Shown: piece by piece, positions 17,192-26,722 of the stretch
Position numbering within the stretch: position 1 is the stretch's first letter
Layout: each line of letters starts with the position of its first letter
Assembly: GCA_958296025.1 (NCBI GenBank)
Contig: OY282430.1
Coordinates: 3,100,001-3,164,000 of the forward strand
Source: an uncultured Pseudomonadales bacterium
Lineage (GTDB): Bacteria; Pseudomonadota; Gammaproteobacteria; Pseudomonadales; Azotimanducaceae
Direction of reading: 5' to 3'
Length of the DNA: 64,000 nucleotides
The notes under the pieces: generated by a model
What the model was told of the DNA's origin: nothing
Seen by the model: only the letters and a program-made list of their open reading frames with translations
Database searches by the model: none
Translations under genes and position numbers: made by a program

Positions 17192-17959
17192 TTAGAGGCG
17201 CAGGCTCAACGCCGTGCCGGTCACATAGCCTTGCGGCCTTGCCAGCAGACGCGCCAACAACGCCTTGAGGCTGTTTGAAGCCTCGGCGCCCGGTTCGCCG
17301 GAAACATAAACGACGTTGGCGAGCAGCGGCGAGTCTCGGCCGATCGCCTTGTCCACCTGCGGCGTCATGGTGTAACCAGGCAGCAGGCTCTTTACCTGGA
17401 TCTTGTGCGCCTGCCCCGCCAGCCGGCGCCCATAGGCCCGAGTGAGGCCGGCGATGCCGCCTTTCGCCGCGCAATAGGCACTCGCCCCATCCTGGGCGAT
17501 GCGGCTCAACACCGAGGACATGTTAACCACCATGCCGGGGAAACCGCGCCTATCGTAGGCCGCAACGATGGGGCGCAGGCAGTGCTTGAGCCCGTAGTAG
17601 GCGCCGATGAGGTTGACGCGCAGCAGCGACATCAGGGTCTCCGCCGAAGTCTCCTCAATCGGGGCTAAGTGGGCAATGCCGGCATTGTTGATCAGGAAGT
17701 CGAGACGCCCAAAGCGCTTGAGTGTGTCGCTCGCCACCCTGTGCCAATCCGCCTCCAAGCCGACGTCCTGGGGCCGATAAACTACGCTCAGGCCTTGACC
17801 GGTGCAGTCCGCCTCGGCTTGCCGGCCGTCTGCTTCGGTTCGTGCGGTGATGACCACATGCGCACCCGCCCGGGCCAACGCCTCGGCGCATCCGTATCCG
17901 ATCCCGGTGCTGCCGCCGGTGACGATGGCGACGCTGCCCTTCAGTCGGTCCCCTAGCAT
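17192..17959 (-). CDS. short-chain dehydrogenase/reductase
   Basis: NAD(P)-dependent oxidoreductase of 255 aa. The cofactor loop is TGGSTGIG at 14-21, followed by NNAG at about 91-94. The catalytic set is S in VNMSSVLSRIA and the YCAAK motif (Y-x-x-x-K). The C-terminus ends GYVTGTALSLRL, as in classical SDRs. It lies 42 bases downstream of the phosphotransferase gene on the same strand, so the two are likely co-transcribed. Substrate unknown; a hydroxyacyl or alcohol substrate would suit the acyl-CoA dehydrogenase nearby. Confidence 0.9.
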   Translation of the reverse strand: MLGDRLKGSVAIVTGGSTGIGYGCAEALARAGAHVVITARTEADGRQAEADCTGQGLSVVYRPQDVGLEADWHRVASDTLKRFGRLDFLINNAGIAHLAPIEETSAETLMSLLRVNLIGAYYGLKHCLRPIVAAYDRRGFPGMVVNMSSVLSRIAQDGASAYCAAKGGIAGLTRAYGRRLAGQAHKIQVKSLLPGYTMTPQVDKAIGRDSPLLANVVYVSGEPGAEASNSLKALLARLLARPQGYVTGTALSLRL

Positions 17960-18001
17960 CGGCCCGTCCTCCGGTCGCTTGGGTTCATCCTGGTGTGCTC
18001 G

Positions 18002-19180
18002 CTACGGCAATAACCGGAAAAGATCCAGATCGAGAGTGACCGCGCTCTGACGCGCCACCATTTGCGACATCCAAGCAAAGGCCCTCTCATTGGAGGCGTC
18101 CAAAGCACCGGCAACCACGGCGACATACACCCAATTGTAGAGCAGCGCCAGCTGGCAATCGTCCCAAGCCCGCGCCACGCCGTAGTCCTCAACGCCGAGT
18201 GCCTTCAGTTGCCGAGCGTAGCGTTCGACCAAGCCCCGTTGCTGGGCTCGGCGCACTTCAACCTGCGTGCTTTGGCCGAGCATCAGCGCGACGTCGACCA
18301 CGCCCTTGCCCAACAAAGGCCCCTGCCAATCGATGATGGCCACGGGCTGGTGCTGCCGGGCGGTGCCGAAGAAGACGTTCTCCATGCGGAAGTCCCCGTG
18401 CAGCAGCGTAATCGGCCCCGCGTCCATGGCGCCTTGCAGTCGCGGCAATGCCGCAAGGAACGCATCCCCTTTGGCCGCAATGGCCGGATCGATGTGGTCC
18501 GCAAAGATCTTCACCATGTTCGGCCAGCCCACCTTGGCCAAGACGCCCATGTTGGCGGCATGGTAACTGTTGGCGATGTGGGGAACCCAAGCCAGATCGT
18601 CCACCTGGTTCCAAAACGCGGCGTGCAGCTTGGCCAGCTCGTCGATCATGGCTTGCGTGTCCGCAAGGTCCGCACCCGCCACCTGATCACCCACCCGATA
18701 GTCCGCCATGTCCTCCATCAGGATGAGGAAGTTGTCGCCTTGGATGGCGCTGACAAAGGTTTTGGGGGAATAGGCCGTCGTTCGCGAATCGAGTTCAGCA
18801 AAGTAGCGCACCTCCCGTTCGTACAGGTTGTAGGCCATGGCGATTTCCCGGTTGGTGGGGTTGCGGGACGGGAACTTCGCCACGATCGTTCCGGTCAGCT
18901 GGGCGCCGTTCCCCTCGTACGCCAAGCGCAGGCGGGCCAATTCCGACATCATTCCCGCACCGTCGCCGATCTGTTCCCGCGCCACCTTGCCAATGCGCAC
19001 GCCGCCCGGTAGAAAGCCTGCCTGCCTGAGCGCGCCCGTCAACCAATCCGCGGTCAACCCCCTCGGCATGGAGGGCAGTTGGATGGGTTTTGCCACCCGC
19101 CGAGCTCCGTCTTTGCGATCAATGTCTTCGAATCTTAAGGCTAACATTGGTTGGGCGATGGCGGCATCGGAGCAAGGCAT
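18002..19180 (-). CDS. APH/choline-kinase-like phosphotransferase
   Basis: A 392-aa small-molecule kinase of the aminoglycoside-phosphotransferase/ecdysteroid-kinase fold. LLHGDFRMENVFF at 259-271 contains the Brenner catalytic aspartate and metal asparagine, and IIDWQG at about 281-286 supplies the second metal aspartate. GTIVAKFPS at 97-105 holds the ATP-binding lysine, and YEREVRYF at 120-127 the pairing glutamate. These are found near acyl-CoA dehydrogenases in many catabolic clusters. Here an acyl-CoA dehydrogenase lies about 2 kb away and an SDR is directly downstream. The substrate is not known. A second ATG at 19147 is an alternative start. Confidence 0.8.
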   Translation of the reverse strand: MPCSDAAIAQPMLALRFEDIDRKDGARRVAKPIQLPSMPRGLTADWLTGALRQAGFLPGGVRIGKVAREQIGDGAGMMSELARLRLAYEGNGAQLTGTIVAKFPSRNPTNREIAMAYNLYEREVRYFAELDSRTTAYSPKTFVSAIQGDNFLILMEDMADYRVGDQVAGADLADTQAMIDELAKLHAAFWNQVDDLAWVPHIANSYHAANMGVLAKVGWPNMVKIFADHIDPAIAAKGDAFLAALPRLQGAMDAGPITLLHGDFRMENVFFGTARQHQPVAIIDWQGPLLGKGVVDVALMLGQSTQVEVRRAQQRGLVERYARQLKALGVEDYGVARAWDDCQLALLYNWVYVAVVAGALDASNERAFAWMSQMVARQSAVTLDLDLFRLLP

Positions 19181-19262
19181 CGCCTAGCGAGCGCAAAAAT
19201 GACGAGTGGAGAGGAGCGATTAGTATTTTTGCTGATGCCTGCCTGAGGCAAAACCCGACCAG

Positions 19263-20933
19263 ATGGGAACTCGACTGCCCATGCAAAAAATGACAGGCGG
19301 TGAAGCCATGCTGCTGGCCGCCAAGGCAAACGGCATCAAGCAGGTGTTCGGCATCCCAGGCGTGCAGACCTATCCCTTATGGGATGCGTTAAAGCGCCAC
19401 GAGAGCGACTTGGCAACCATCCTCACGAAGCATGAGCAGGGGGCTGCCTACATGGCCTTTGGGGCGGCGAAGTCCACTGGCCGGCCGGCGGCCTGCACGG
19501 TGGTACCCGGTCCTGGCGTACTTAACGCATCCGCTGCCCTATGCACGGCCATGGGGACTTGCTCCCAGGTTCTTTGCTTGACAGGGCAGATCCCCTCCAC
19601 CTTCATGGGCGCCGGCCGCGGCCACCTGCACGAGCTCGCCGATCAGGCCGGCACCTTGCGCAGCATCATCAAGGACGCGATTCACATTGAGGACCCGGTG
19701 CAAACCAGCGCCGCGGTCAACCAGGCGTTTAAGACGATGGCCGGCGGCAGGCCCGGCCCGGTCGCCATCGACATGTCCTGGGATGTCATGGCGCGGGCCT
19801 ACGATGTGTCCATTGGCGAGGGGAACCAGGTCGTTGACAAGCCGGCGTTGGATGAAGACCAACTGGCGGCGGCGGCGAAAGCCATTGCCGCGGCGCGAAG
19901 GCCGATGATCATGTGCGGCGCCGGCGCCCAAGATGCCGCCAACGAAGTGTTGGCGCTAGCCGAACTGCTGCACTGCCCTGTCACCGCGTTTCGCAGCGGT
20001 CGCGGCGTGGTCGCCGAAGATCATCCGCTGGGCATGGCATCCGTGGCCGCAAGGCTGTTGTGGGACCGCTGTGACCTCTTGATCGGCATCGGCTCGCGGC
20101 TGGAAATGCAGTACATGCGTTGGGCCGGAATGGGGATCTACAGGGATCGTCCCGAGGATGGTCGCGTGGTGGTTCGCATCGACATCGATCCGCTGGAGAT
20201 GGAGCGTTTCATCCCCGACTTTCCAGTGGTTGCGGATGCGACGGATGCCTGTGCGGCCTTGGTGTCCGCGCTGACGCCCATCGTCCCTGACCAGCGCCGG
20301 CGCACCGGGGAGATCGCCGCAGCAAAGGCTAAGGCGGAGCGGCTGATTCAGAGGATTCAGCCCCAAGTCGCCTACTGGAAGATCATTCGGAAGCTGTTGC
20401 CAAGGGATGGCTTCATCGTGCCGGAGGTATCCCAAATGGGCTTCACATCCTACTTCGGAGTGCCCATTCTGGAACCTAGAACCTACGTCACCGAGGGCTT
20501 TCAGGGCAATCTGGGCTTCGGGTACCACACCGCGCTCGGCGTCAAGGCCGCCAACCCGGACAAGGCGGTCGTCTGCGTGACCGGGGACGGCGGCTTCATG
20601 TTCGGCGTGCAGGAGCTTGCAACGGCCGCCCACTACAACATCGGGCTGATTACCTTGGTGTTCAACAACGGCGTGTTCGGCAACGTGCTGCGTGATCAGG
20701 ACATCCACTACGCAGGCCGCCACATCGGCGTTCATTTGCATAACCCGGATTTGGCGAAGCTGGCGGAAGTCTTCGGCGTCAAGGGCGTCAAGGCCACCAA
20801 TCCTGACGAACTCCGGCCGATCCTGGCCCGCGCCATTGACGACGATGAACCGGTTCTCATTGACGTTTCCGTCGAAACCGGATCCGAAGCGTCGCCGTGG
20901 GAGTTCATCATGATGGACGAGTCCCCGGCCTAA
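19263..20933 (+). CDS. thiamine-diphosphate-dependent enzyme (acetolactate synthase-like)
   Basis: A 556-aa enzyme with the three-domain layout of the acetolactate synthase/oxalyl-CoA decarboxylase superfamily. The N-terminal domain has the cofactor-activating glutamate in LTKHEQGAAYMA (E58). The central domain (about 195-330) has GAGAQDA and the IDIDPLEMERF motif. The C-terminal domain has the ThDP/Mg motif GDGGFMFGVQELATA at about 441, followed by NNG near 466. The reaction cannot be decided: acetolactate synthase usually has a small subunit nearby, absent here. The start could also be the ATG at 19281. It is divergent from the phosphotransferase gene with an 82-base gap. Confidence 0.88.
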   Translation: MGTRLPMQKMTGGEAMLLAAKANGIKQVFGIPGVQTYPLWDALKRHESDLATILTKHEQGAAYMAFGAAKSTGRPAACTVVPGPGVLNASAALCTAMGTCSQVLCLTGQIPSTFMGAGRGHLHELADQAGTLRSIIKDAIHIEDPVQTSAAVNQAFKTMAGGRPGPVAIDMSWDVMARAYDVSIGEGNQVVDKPALDEDQLAAAAKAIAAARRPMIMCGAGAQDAANEVLALAELLHCPVTAFRSGRGVVAEDHPLGMASVAARLLWDRCDLLIGIGSRLEMQYMRWAGMGIYRDRPEDGRVVVRIDIDPLEMERFIPDFPVVADATDACAALVSALTPIVPDQRRRTGEIAAAKAKAERLIQRIQPQVAYWKIIRKLLPRDGFIVPEVSQMGFTSYFGVPILEPRTYVTEGFQGNLGFGYHTALGVKAANPDKAVVCVTGDGGFMFGVQELATAAHYNIGLITLVFNNGVFGNVLRDQDIHYAGRHIGVHLHNPDLAKLAEVFGVKGVKATNPDELRPILARAIDDDEPVLIDVSVETGSEASPWEFIMMDESPA

Positions 20934-21151
20934 AGCCCCGCGCATCACCGGTCCGAGTTGAAACTTAGGAGACGCCAACGCCCGCCCGGTTCGACAACCC
21001 TGAGCCAGAGTTAGGGGATCGGTCAGCGGTCACCGCCCAAAAGTTGATTGTTTGACCCGCCGACGGGCTGGAGGAATAAGCGGAGAACGGTGCGCCAGTT
21101 TGCAGGCTAACATTTGTCGGGCTTTGCATGGCGAACAACAGGAGACGCACA

Positions 21152-22318
21152 ATGGATTTTGATCTGAGCGAAGATCAGCTCGCAATTCGGGATGCCATAC
21201 AGAAGATCTGCGCACAGTTCCCGGCGGAGTATTGGCTTGACCGGGACAATGACGGCCGTTTCCCAGAGGAGTTCGTAACGGCCATTACGGCCGGCGGCTG
21301 GCTGGGCATCGCCATGCCCGAGGAGCATGGCGGCGCCGGTTTGGGCATTACCGAAGCGGCCATTCTGACCCACACCATTGCCCGCTCCGGCGCGGGTTTT
21401 TCCGGGGCATCGTCCGTCCATCTGAATCTGTTTGGGCCGCACCCCATCGTCGTGTTCGGCACCGAGGCGCAGAAATCCCGTTTTCTGCCCCGCCTGATAA
21501 AGGGCAAGGATCGAGCGTGCTTCGGCGTCACCGAACCGGACGCCGGCCTCAACACCACCCGGCTGAAGACCATGGCGATGCGCCGAGGCGACCACTACGT
21601 CGTCAACGGTCGCAAACTGTGGACCACCACCGCGCAAACGGCCAATAAGATTCTGCTGATCGCCAGAACCTCGCCCTTGGACGGCGACGTTCCGCCAGCC
21701 AAGGGCTTGAGCCTCTTCTACACGGATCTGGACCCTGAGCGCATCGAAGTGCGGGAGATTCCCAAGATGGGCCGCAAGGCGGTGGACAGCAACGCGCTGT
21801 TCATCGACGACCTGATCGTGCCAGTCGAGGACCGCATCGGCGAGGAGGGCCAAGGCTGGAAGTGCCTGCTGCACGGCTTGAACCCGGAGCGCATCCTGGT
21901 GGCGGCCGAGGCCGTGGGGCTGGGGCAGGCGGCCCTGGAGAGGGCCGCAACCTATGCCCGGGAAAGGGTGGTGTTCGACCGGCCCATCGGCAGGAACCAA
22001 GCCATTCAGCACCCGCTGGCCGTCAACTGGATGGAGCTGGAGGCGGCCTACACCATGATGCTCAAGGCGGCCACCCTCTATGATCGGGGCAAGCCCTGCG
22101 GGCGCGAAGCGAACACCGCCAAGTACCTGGCTGCGGAGGCCGGCCTGTCGGCCTGCCAACGGGCGGTGCTCACCCACGGCGGCATGGGCTACGCCAAGGA
22201 GTTCCATGTGGAGCGCTACCTCAGGGAAATGCAGATTCCCGTGATCGCGCCAGTCAGCCAAGAGCTGGTGAAGTCCTTCATCGCCGAGCAGGCCCTAGGT
22301 CAGGAAAAGAGCTATTAA
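21152..22318 (+). CDS. acyl-CoA dehydrogenase
   Basis: FAD-dependent enzyme introducing a 2,3 double bond into an acyl-CoA. The 388-aa product has an N-terminal helical domain (MDFDLSEDQLAIRDAIQKIC) and the FAD/substrate signature ACFGVTEPDAGLNTTRLK. It also has KLWTTTAQTANKILLIART, then VVFDRPIGRNQAIQHPLA and HGGMGYAKEFHVERYLRE near the C-terminus. An AGGAG 8 bases before the ATG at 21152 decides that start over the ATG at 21128. The specific acyl chain is unknown. It follows the ThDP enzyme on the same strand after 218 bases, which may hold its own promoter. Confidence 0.93.
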   Translation: MDFDLSEDQLAIRDAIQKICAQFPAEYWLDRDNDGRFPEEFVTAITAGGWLGIAMPEEHGGAGLGITEAAILTHTIARSGAGFSGASSVHLNLFGPHPIVVFGTEAQKSRFLPRLIKGKDRACFGVTEPDAGLNTTRLKTMAMRRGDHYVVNGRKLWTTTAQTANKILLIARTSPLDGDVPPAKGLSLFYTDLDPERIEVREIPKMGRKAVDSNALFIDDLIVPVEDRIGEEGQGWKCLLHGLNPERILVAAEAVGLGQAALERAATYARERVVFDRPIGRNQAIQHPLAVNWMELEAAYTMMLKAATLYDRGKPCGREANTAKYLAAEAGLSACQRAVLTHGGMGYAKEFHVERYLREMQIPVIAPVSQELVKSFIAEQALGQEKSY

Positions 22319-22463
22319 CCGCAACTCAATCACCGCGGCAACGCGCTTCAGCCCCGCCCGCTTGGGGATGCTTCGCCTCAGGCTGCTCCGTGAATGGAAC
22401 CCTTTCCTCAACTCACAAGCCTAACTTCCTGTACCCTACCACCCCTCGGCGGAGATCCATGAC

Positions 22464-23624
22464 ATGGACACTGGCTTCGATTACAGCCAAGCTGGCTTTG
22501 CCATCCGCAACGACATAGCAACGGCGCACCGTGCGATCTGGCACAAGATCGGCGAGCCCGGAAACTGGTGGCGCGGGGCGGAGCGCAGGGCCATTGTGCG
22601 GGAGGCCCGCAATGCGCGGTCGTGCTCGGCCTGCAAGCAGCGCAAAGCATCCCTCTCACCCGAAGTTGCCTGTGCGCCCCACAATACAAGCAGCAATTTG
22701 TCGGATGCGGCCGCCGACGCGGTGCATCGCATAGCAACCGATCCCGCACGTCTGTCGAAACACTGGCTCGAGTCGCTGGAAGCGGACGGTCTGAGTGATG
22801 GCCACTACGTCGAACTGCTTGGGGTACTAGTGGCCGCCATCAGCATCGACGCCTTTCATCGCGCCTTGGGGTTGCCGCTTGAGCCCTTGCCCAAACCCGT
22901 TCCTGGTGAGCCAAACGGCTACCGCCCACCCGGTGCCCGCGATTCCGGCGCTTGGGTGCCTAGGGTGCAGCCGGAAGACGCCGGCGAGGCGGAGGCCGAC
23001 CTCTATCCAAGCAATGCGGTGCCCAACGTCATCTCCGCGATGAGCTTGGTGCCGGATGCGGTGCGGATGCAGCAGCAACTCGGCCGCGTTCACTATTTGC
23101 CGCTTCAGTCTGTGATGACGCCGAACGACAACGGCGGCCGGGCCATTTCCCGCCTGCAGATTGAGCTGCTGGCGGGGCGCGTTTCGTCGCTGAGCCAGTG
23201 CTTCTACTGAACCAGTGCACATGCGTTTATGCTCCGTGCGAGCAGCCAAACCAGCGGTGACGATGTTGACCTGACAGGCATCGTCACGGGGGGAGCCCTC
23301 AGCTGGGGAGCGCGAGGGGGAACCCCTCGCAAGAATGCAGTCGAAACCGGCATCGTCGGCGACAAGGTGCTTTTAGCCTTCGTAGAAACCGCCTTGGACG
23401 ATGACGCCCAGGCAACCGCTGCGACCAGAAACGCCGTCATCGAGACGCTCGGGGAAGCTGCGATGATCGATGCCGCCGCCGTCATCGCCCACTTTCAGCG
23501 CATGGTGCGCATTGCCGACGGCACCGGCATTCCGCTGGACACCTCCTTCGCCGTCCAGACGGCGGACATTCGTGAGGAGCTTGGCATCAACGATTATGGG
23601 AGAGCACCGCAAAACTCCGGGTAA
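22464..23624 (+). CDS. AhpD-like two-domain protein, probable selenoprotein (in-frame UGA = Sec249)
   Basis: Codons 1-248 and 250-386 are in one frame, interrupted only by TGA at 23208-23210. The protein resembles AhpD/carboxymuconolactone-decarboxylase peroxidases. The first half has RGAERRAIVREARNARSCSA with CxxC at C54/C57. The second half has ELLAGRVSSLSQCFY, then UGA, then TSAHAFMLRASSQTSG. The UGA falls exactly on the second cysteine of the AhpD core CxxCxxxH (C246-F-Y-U249-T-S-A-H253). Family-like sequence continues to VIAHFQRMVRIADGTGIPLD near the end. A SECIS-like hairpin follows. In the family this pair reduces peroxide through a disulfide (or selenenylsulfide). The alternative is a Cys-to-stop mutation. 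Shine-Dalgarno GGAG lies about 10 nt upstream. Selenocysteine genes selA-D are not in the window. Confidence 0.75.
23222..23256 (+). promoter_or_regulatory. candidate bacterial SECIS element
   Basis: Just after the UGA the mRNA can fold into one hairpin. The top stem is UGCUC (23230-23234) with GAGCA (23240-23244). The loop is CGUGC (23235-23239). An internal loop (A23229 against 23245-23247) separates it from GUUU (23225-23228) paired with AAAC (23248-23251). A two-base bulge (23252-23253) is followed by GC/GC and a U-G pair. The loop contains GU near its top and begins 25 nt after the UGA, within the range described for bacterial SECIS elements. Pairing was done by eye; no energy was computed. 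Confidence 0.6.
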
Positions 23625-23782
23625 ATCGGGAACACCATGCATTCGGGCACAGGGCGCGGGAGGGCCTCGTCCGTCGGGATGGCGACGGGCGTTGAGTTTT
23701 GCTGGGCCTGTTGACAGCCCCTTTCTTCGGCGCCTCGTTCCCAAGTAAAATACCCCGCCGAAAGCGGCGCGGAGCCTTGTTC

Positions 23783-24682
23783 TTGCAGCTCACCCATCTT
23801 CAACGGCTTGAGGCCGAGAGCATTCACGTCATGCGGGAGGTGATGGCCGAGGCGGAGCGCCCGGTGATGCTCTACTCCATCGGCAAGGACTCCTCGGTGA
23901 TGCTGCACTTGGCGCTCAAGGCATTTCATCCGTCGCCGCCCCCCTTTCCCCTGCTGCACGTCGATACCGGCTGGAAGTTCCGGGAGATGATCGCCTTCCG
24001 CGACCGTCGCGCCAAGGCGCTCGGCTTGAACCTCATCGTCCATCAGAACTCCGAGGGGCTGGCCAAGGGCATCGGTCCCATCAGCCACGGATCCGAGGTT
24101 CACACCGACGTGATGAAGACCCAAGCACTGAAGCAGGCCCTGGACGCGCACCGCTTCGACGCGGCCTTCGGCGGCGCCCGCCGGGACGAGGAGAAGTCCC
24201 GCGCCAAGGAGCGGGTGTTCTCCTTCCGCAACGAACATCACCGCTGGGACCCGAAAAACCAACGCCCGGAGATGTGGCGCCTGTACAACGGTCGGGTGCG
24301 GCCCGGTGAGAGCATCCGCGTGTTCCCCCTGTCCAACTGGACGGAACTGGACATCTGGCTGTACATCCGTAAGGAGAGCATCCCCATCGTGCCCCTCTAT
24401 TTCGCCGCCATGCGCCCCGTCGTGGAGCGGGAAGGACAACTCATCATGGTCGATGACGATCGCCTGCCCTTGCGCCCCGGCGAAGCGCCGCGGCAAAGGC
24501 GGGTGCGCTTTCGCACCCTGGGCTGCTATCCCCTCACTGGCGCTATCGAATCCGACGCAAAGGATTTGGACGGCATCATCCGGGAAATGCTGCTGGCCCG
24601 CACGTCGGAGCGGGAGGGCCGGCTGATCGACCACGACGCCACCGCCTCCATGGAGAAGAAAAAGCAGGAAGGCTACTTTTGA
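23783..24682 (+). CDS. cysD: sulfate adenylyltransferase subunit 2
   Basis: Catalytic ATP-pyrophosphatase subunit that makes adenosine 5'-phosphosulfate from sulfate and ATP together with CysN. The PP-loop motif is in [20 protein letters not shown], and the family blocks follow: [49 protein letters not shown] and [15 protein letters not shown] chose the TTG at 23783: the family starts with LTHLxxLEAESIHIMRE, a GGAG lies 9 bases upstream, and a -10-like TAAAAT at 23746-23751 would put transcription start near 23758. An ATG at 23699 is in frame but adds an odd N-terminus. It ends in TGATG overlap with cysNC. Confidence 0.93.
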   Translation: MQLTHLQRLEAESIHVMREVMAEAERPVMLYSIGKDSSVMLHLALKAFHPSPPPFPLLHVDTGWKFREMIAFRDRRAKALGLNLIVHQNSEGLAKGIGPISHGSEVHTDVMKTQALKQALDAHRFDAAFGGARRDEEKSRAKERVFSFRNEHHRWDPKNQRPEMWRLYNGRVRPGESIRVFPLSNWTELDIWLYIRKESIPIVPLYFAAMRPVVEREGQLIMVDDDRLPLRPGEAPRQRRVRFRTLGCYPLTGAIESDAKDLDGIIREMLLARTSEREGRLIDHDATASMEKKKQEGYF

Positions 24683-26613
24683 TGCGCGAAACCGCGGCCA
24701 TGCCCGTGCCCCAAGCCGGCTCCGCGGCGCCAACCGAGATGGCGCCGCACTTGCGCCAACAGACGACGCACACCGTCCTGCGCTTCCTCACCTGCGGCAG
24801 CGTGGATGACGGCAAGAGCACCCTGATCGGGCGCCTGCTGTACGACGCCAAACTGCTGTTCGAGGATCAGCTTGCGGCGTTGAATGCCGACAGCAAAATC
24901 CATGGCACCCAAGCTGGCGACATCGATTTCGCCCTGCTGGTGGACGGCCTAGCGGCGGAGCGGGAACAAGGCATCACCATCGACGTGGCCTACCGCCACT
25001 TCACCACGGACCGACGCAAGTTCATGGTCGCCGACGCCCCCGGCCATGAGCAGTACACCCGCAACATGGCAACCGGCGCCTCCAACTGCGAACTGGCCGT
25101 CATCCTGGTCGATGCCCGCAAGGGAGTGCTCACCCAAACCAAGCGGCACAGCTACATCGCCTCCCTGTTCGGCATCCGCCACTTTGTGCTGGCCGTGAAC
25201 AAGATGGATTTGGTCGAATACCGACAGGCGGTCTTCACGGAAATCGAGGCGGCCTACCGGAGTTTCGCCAAGCAACTCGGGGTGCTGTCCATCACGGCCT
25301 TGCCCATCTCCGCCCTCAAGGGCGACAACGTCACCCAAGTCAGCGCCGCCATGCCTTGGCACCAAGGCCCTTCCCTGCTACGCCACCTGGAGGAAGTGGA
25401 GGTGAGGGAAGCCGCGGACGACGGCCCGTTCCGCCTGCCGGTGCAGTGGGTCAACCGGCCAAACCCGGACTTTCGGGGCTTCAGCGGCACCGTCGCCAGC
25501 GGCACGGTGCGCCCTGGCGAAGAGGTGGTGGCGCTGCCTTCCGGTAGGACGTCCCAAGTGCGGCGCATCCACACCTTCGATGGAGATCTGCCCACTGCTG
25601 GGCCGGGCCAAGCCGTCACCCTGACCTTGGCCGACGAAATCGACGTCAGCCGGGGGGATGTGCTTTGCGCTTCGACCCAGCCGTCGCCCACATCCGATCA
25701 ACTGGAGGCGCATCTGCTGTGGATGATCGACGATGACCTGATCCCCGGCCGCCAATACCGGCTGAAGTGCGCCACCCGCACGGTCAACTGCGTGGTCACC
25801 GAGCTCAAATACGCCGTCAACATCAACACCTTGGAGCATCGGGCGGCGAAGAAGCTGGAGCTCAACGGCGTCGGCGTGGCCAACCTCGCCCTCAGCGAAC
25901 GCATCGCCTTCGAGCCCTTTGCGCAAAACCCCACCTTGGGCGGCTTCATCCTGATCGATCGGCGCTCCAACGCCACCGCTGGGGTGGGGGTGTTCGACTT
26001 CTCCCTGCACCGGGCGGACAATCTGGTCTGGCAGACGCTCACTGTCGATAAAGACCACCGCGCCGCCATCAAGCACCAAAGGCCCTGCGTGGTCTGGCTG
26101 ACCGGCCTGCCCGGCTCCGGCAAATCCACCATCGCCAACCTGCTCGAAAGCCGCCTGCACAACCTGCACCGCCACACCTACACCCTGGATGGCGACAACG
26201 TGCGCCACGGCCTGACCAAGGACCTCGGCTTCACCGAGACGGATAGGGTGGAGAACGTGCGCCGCATCGGCGAAACCGCCAAGCTGATGGTGGACGCCGG
26301 CTTGATCGTCATCGTCGCCTTCATCTCCCCCTACCGCTCCGACCGCCGCATGGTGCGCCGCCTGTTGGACGAGGGCGAGTTCATTGAAGCTTTCGTCGAC
26401 ACCCCCTTGGCCGTCTGCGAAGACCGCGACCCCAAAGGCCTGTACAAAAAGGCCCGCGCCGGCGAAGTCCCCAACTTCACCGGCATAGACGCCGAATACC
26501 AACCCCCGGAGCAACCGGAACTGACCTTGGACACCGTGGCCATGAGCGCCGAGCAGTGTACGCAGAAGGTCCTGGAACATCTCCAGGCGGCAGGGGTGCT
26601 GGCTTTGACCTAG
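24682..26613 (+). CDS. cysNC: bifunctional sulfate adenylyltransferase subunit 1 / adenylylsulfate kinase
   Basis: A fusion of the CysN GTPase, which drives sulfate adenylation, and the CysC APS kinase, which makes PAPS. The N-terminal part has G1 [10 protein letters not shown]3 [10 protein letters not shown] and G4 VNKMDLVEY, then the EF-Tu-like barrel domains up to about residue 440. The C-terminal part has [20 protein letters not shown], then [11 protein letters not shown] and FISPYRSDR, the APS-kinase P-loop, substrate and lid motifs. It is translationally coupled to cysD by TGATG. Making PAPS fits assimilatory reduction or sulfation. Its TAG stop is the start of one copy of the 16-bp dispersed repeat. 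Confidence 0.95.
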   Translation: MRETAAMPVPQAGSAAPTEMAPHLRQQTTHTVLRFLTCGSVDDGKSTLIGRLLYDAKLLFEDQLAALNADSKIHGTQAGDIDFALLVDGLAAEREQGITIDVAYRHFTTDRRKFMVADAPGHEQYTRNMATGASNCELAVILVDARKGVLTQTKRHSYIASLFGIRHFVLAVNKMDLVEYRQAVFTEIEAAYRSFAKQLGVLSITALPISALKGDNVTQVSAAMPWHQGPSLLRHLEEVEVREAADDGPFRLPVQWVNRPNPDFRGFSGTVASGTVRPGEEVVALPSGRTSQVRRIHTFDGDLPTAGPGQAVTLTLADEIDVSRGDVLCASTQPSPTSDQLEAHLLWMIDDDLIPGRQYRLKCATRTVNCVVTELKYAVNINTLEHRAAKKLELNGVGVANLALSERIAFEPFAQNPTLGGFILIDRRSNATAGVGVFDFSLHRADNLVWQTLTVDKDHRAAIKHQRPCVVWLTGLPGSGKSTIANLLESRLHNLHRHTYTLDGDNVRHGLTKDLGFTETDRVENVRRIGETAKLMVDAGLIVIVAFISPYRSDRRMVRRLLDEGEFIEAFVDTPLAVCEDRDPKGLYKKARAGEVPNFTGIDAEYQPPEQPELTLDTVAMSAEQCTQKVLEHLQAAGVLALT

Positions 26614-26625
26614 TGTCCTGTCCCG
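26610..26625 (+). repeat. dispersed 16-bp repeat CTAGTGTCCTGTCCCG, copy 2
   Basis: Exact copy whose TAG (26611-26613) is the stop codon of cysNC. See also 3656-3671 and 40068-40083. Confidence 0.85.
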
Positions 26626-26722
26626 TAATAAGTACGCTTTGGATGCGAGGGATTTTTGGCTCCTGGCAAAGCGCGGCAACGCCGCCGGGCCGAACAACGG
26701 TTCGACCCTTCGGGTTGCGCCT

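Noticed and set aside
22464-23210. AhpD-like gene as a 248-aa protein ending at the TGA, with a separate gene from 23229
   Set aside because: The two frames are the same frame, and splitting them cuts a CxxCxxxH active site; treated as one UGA-containing gene.
26614-26722. Intrinsic terminator after cysNC or tmRNA
   Set aside because: Only short stems such as ACCC-GAA-GGGT and no T run on either strand.
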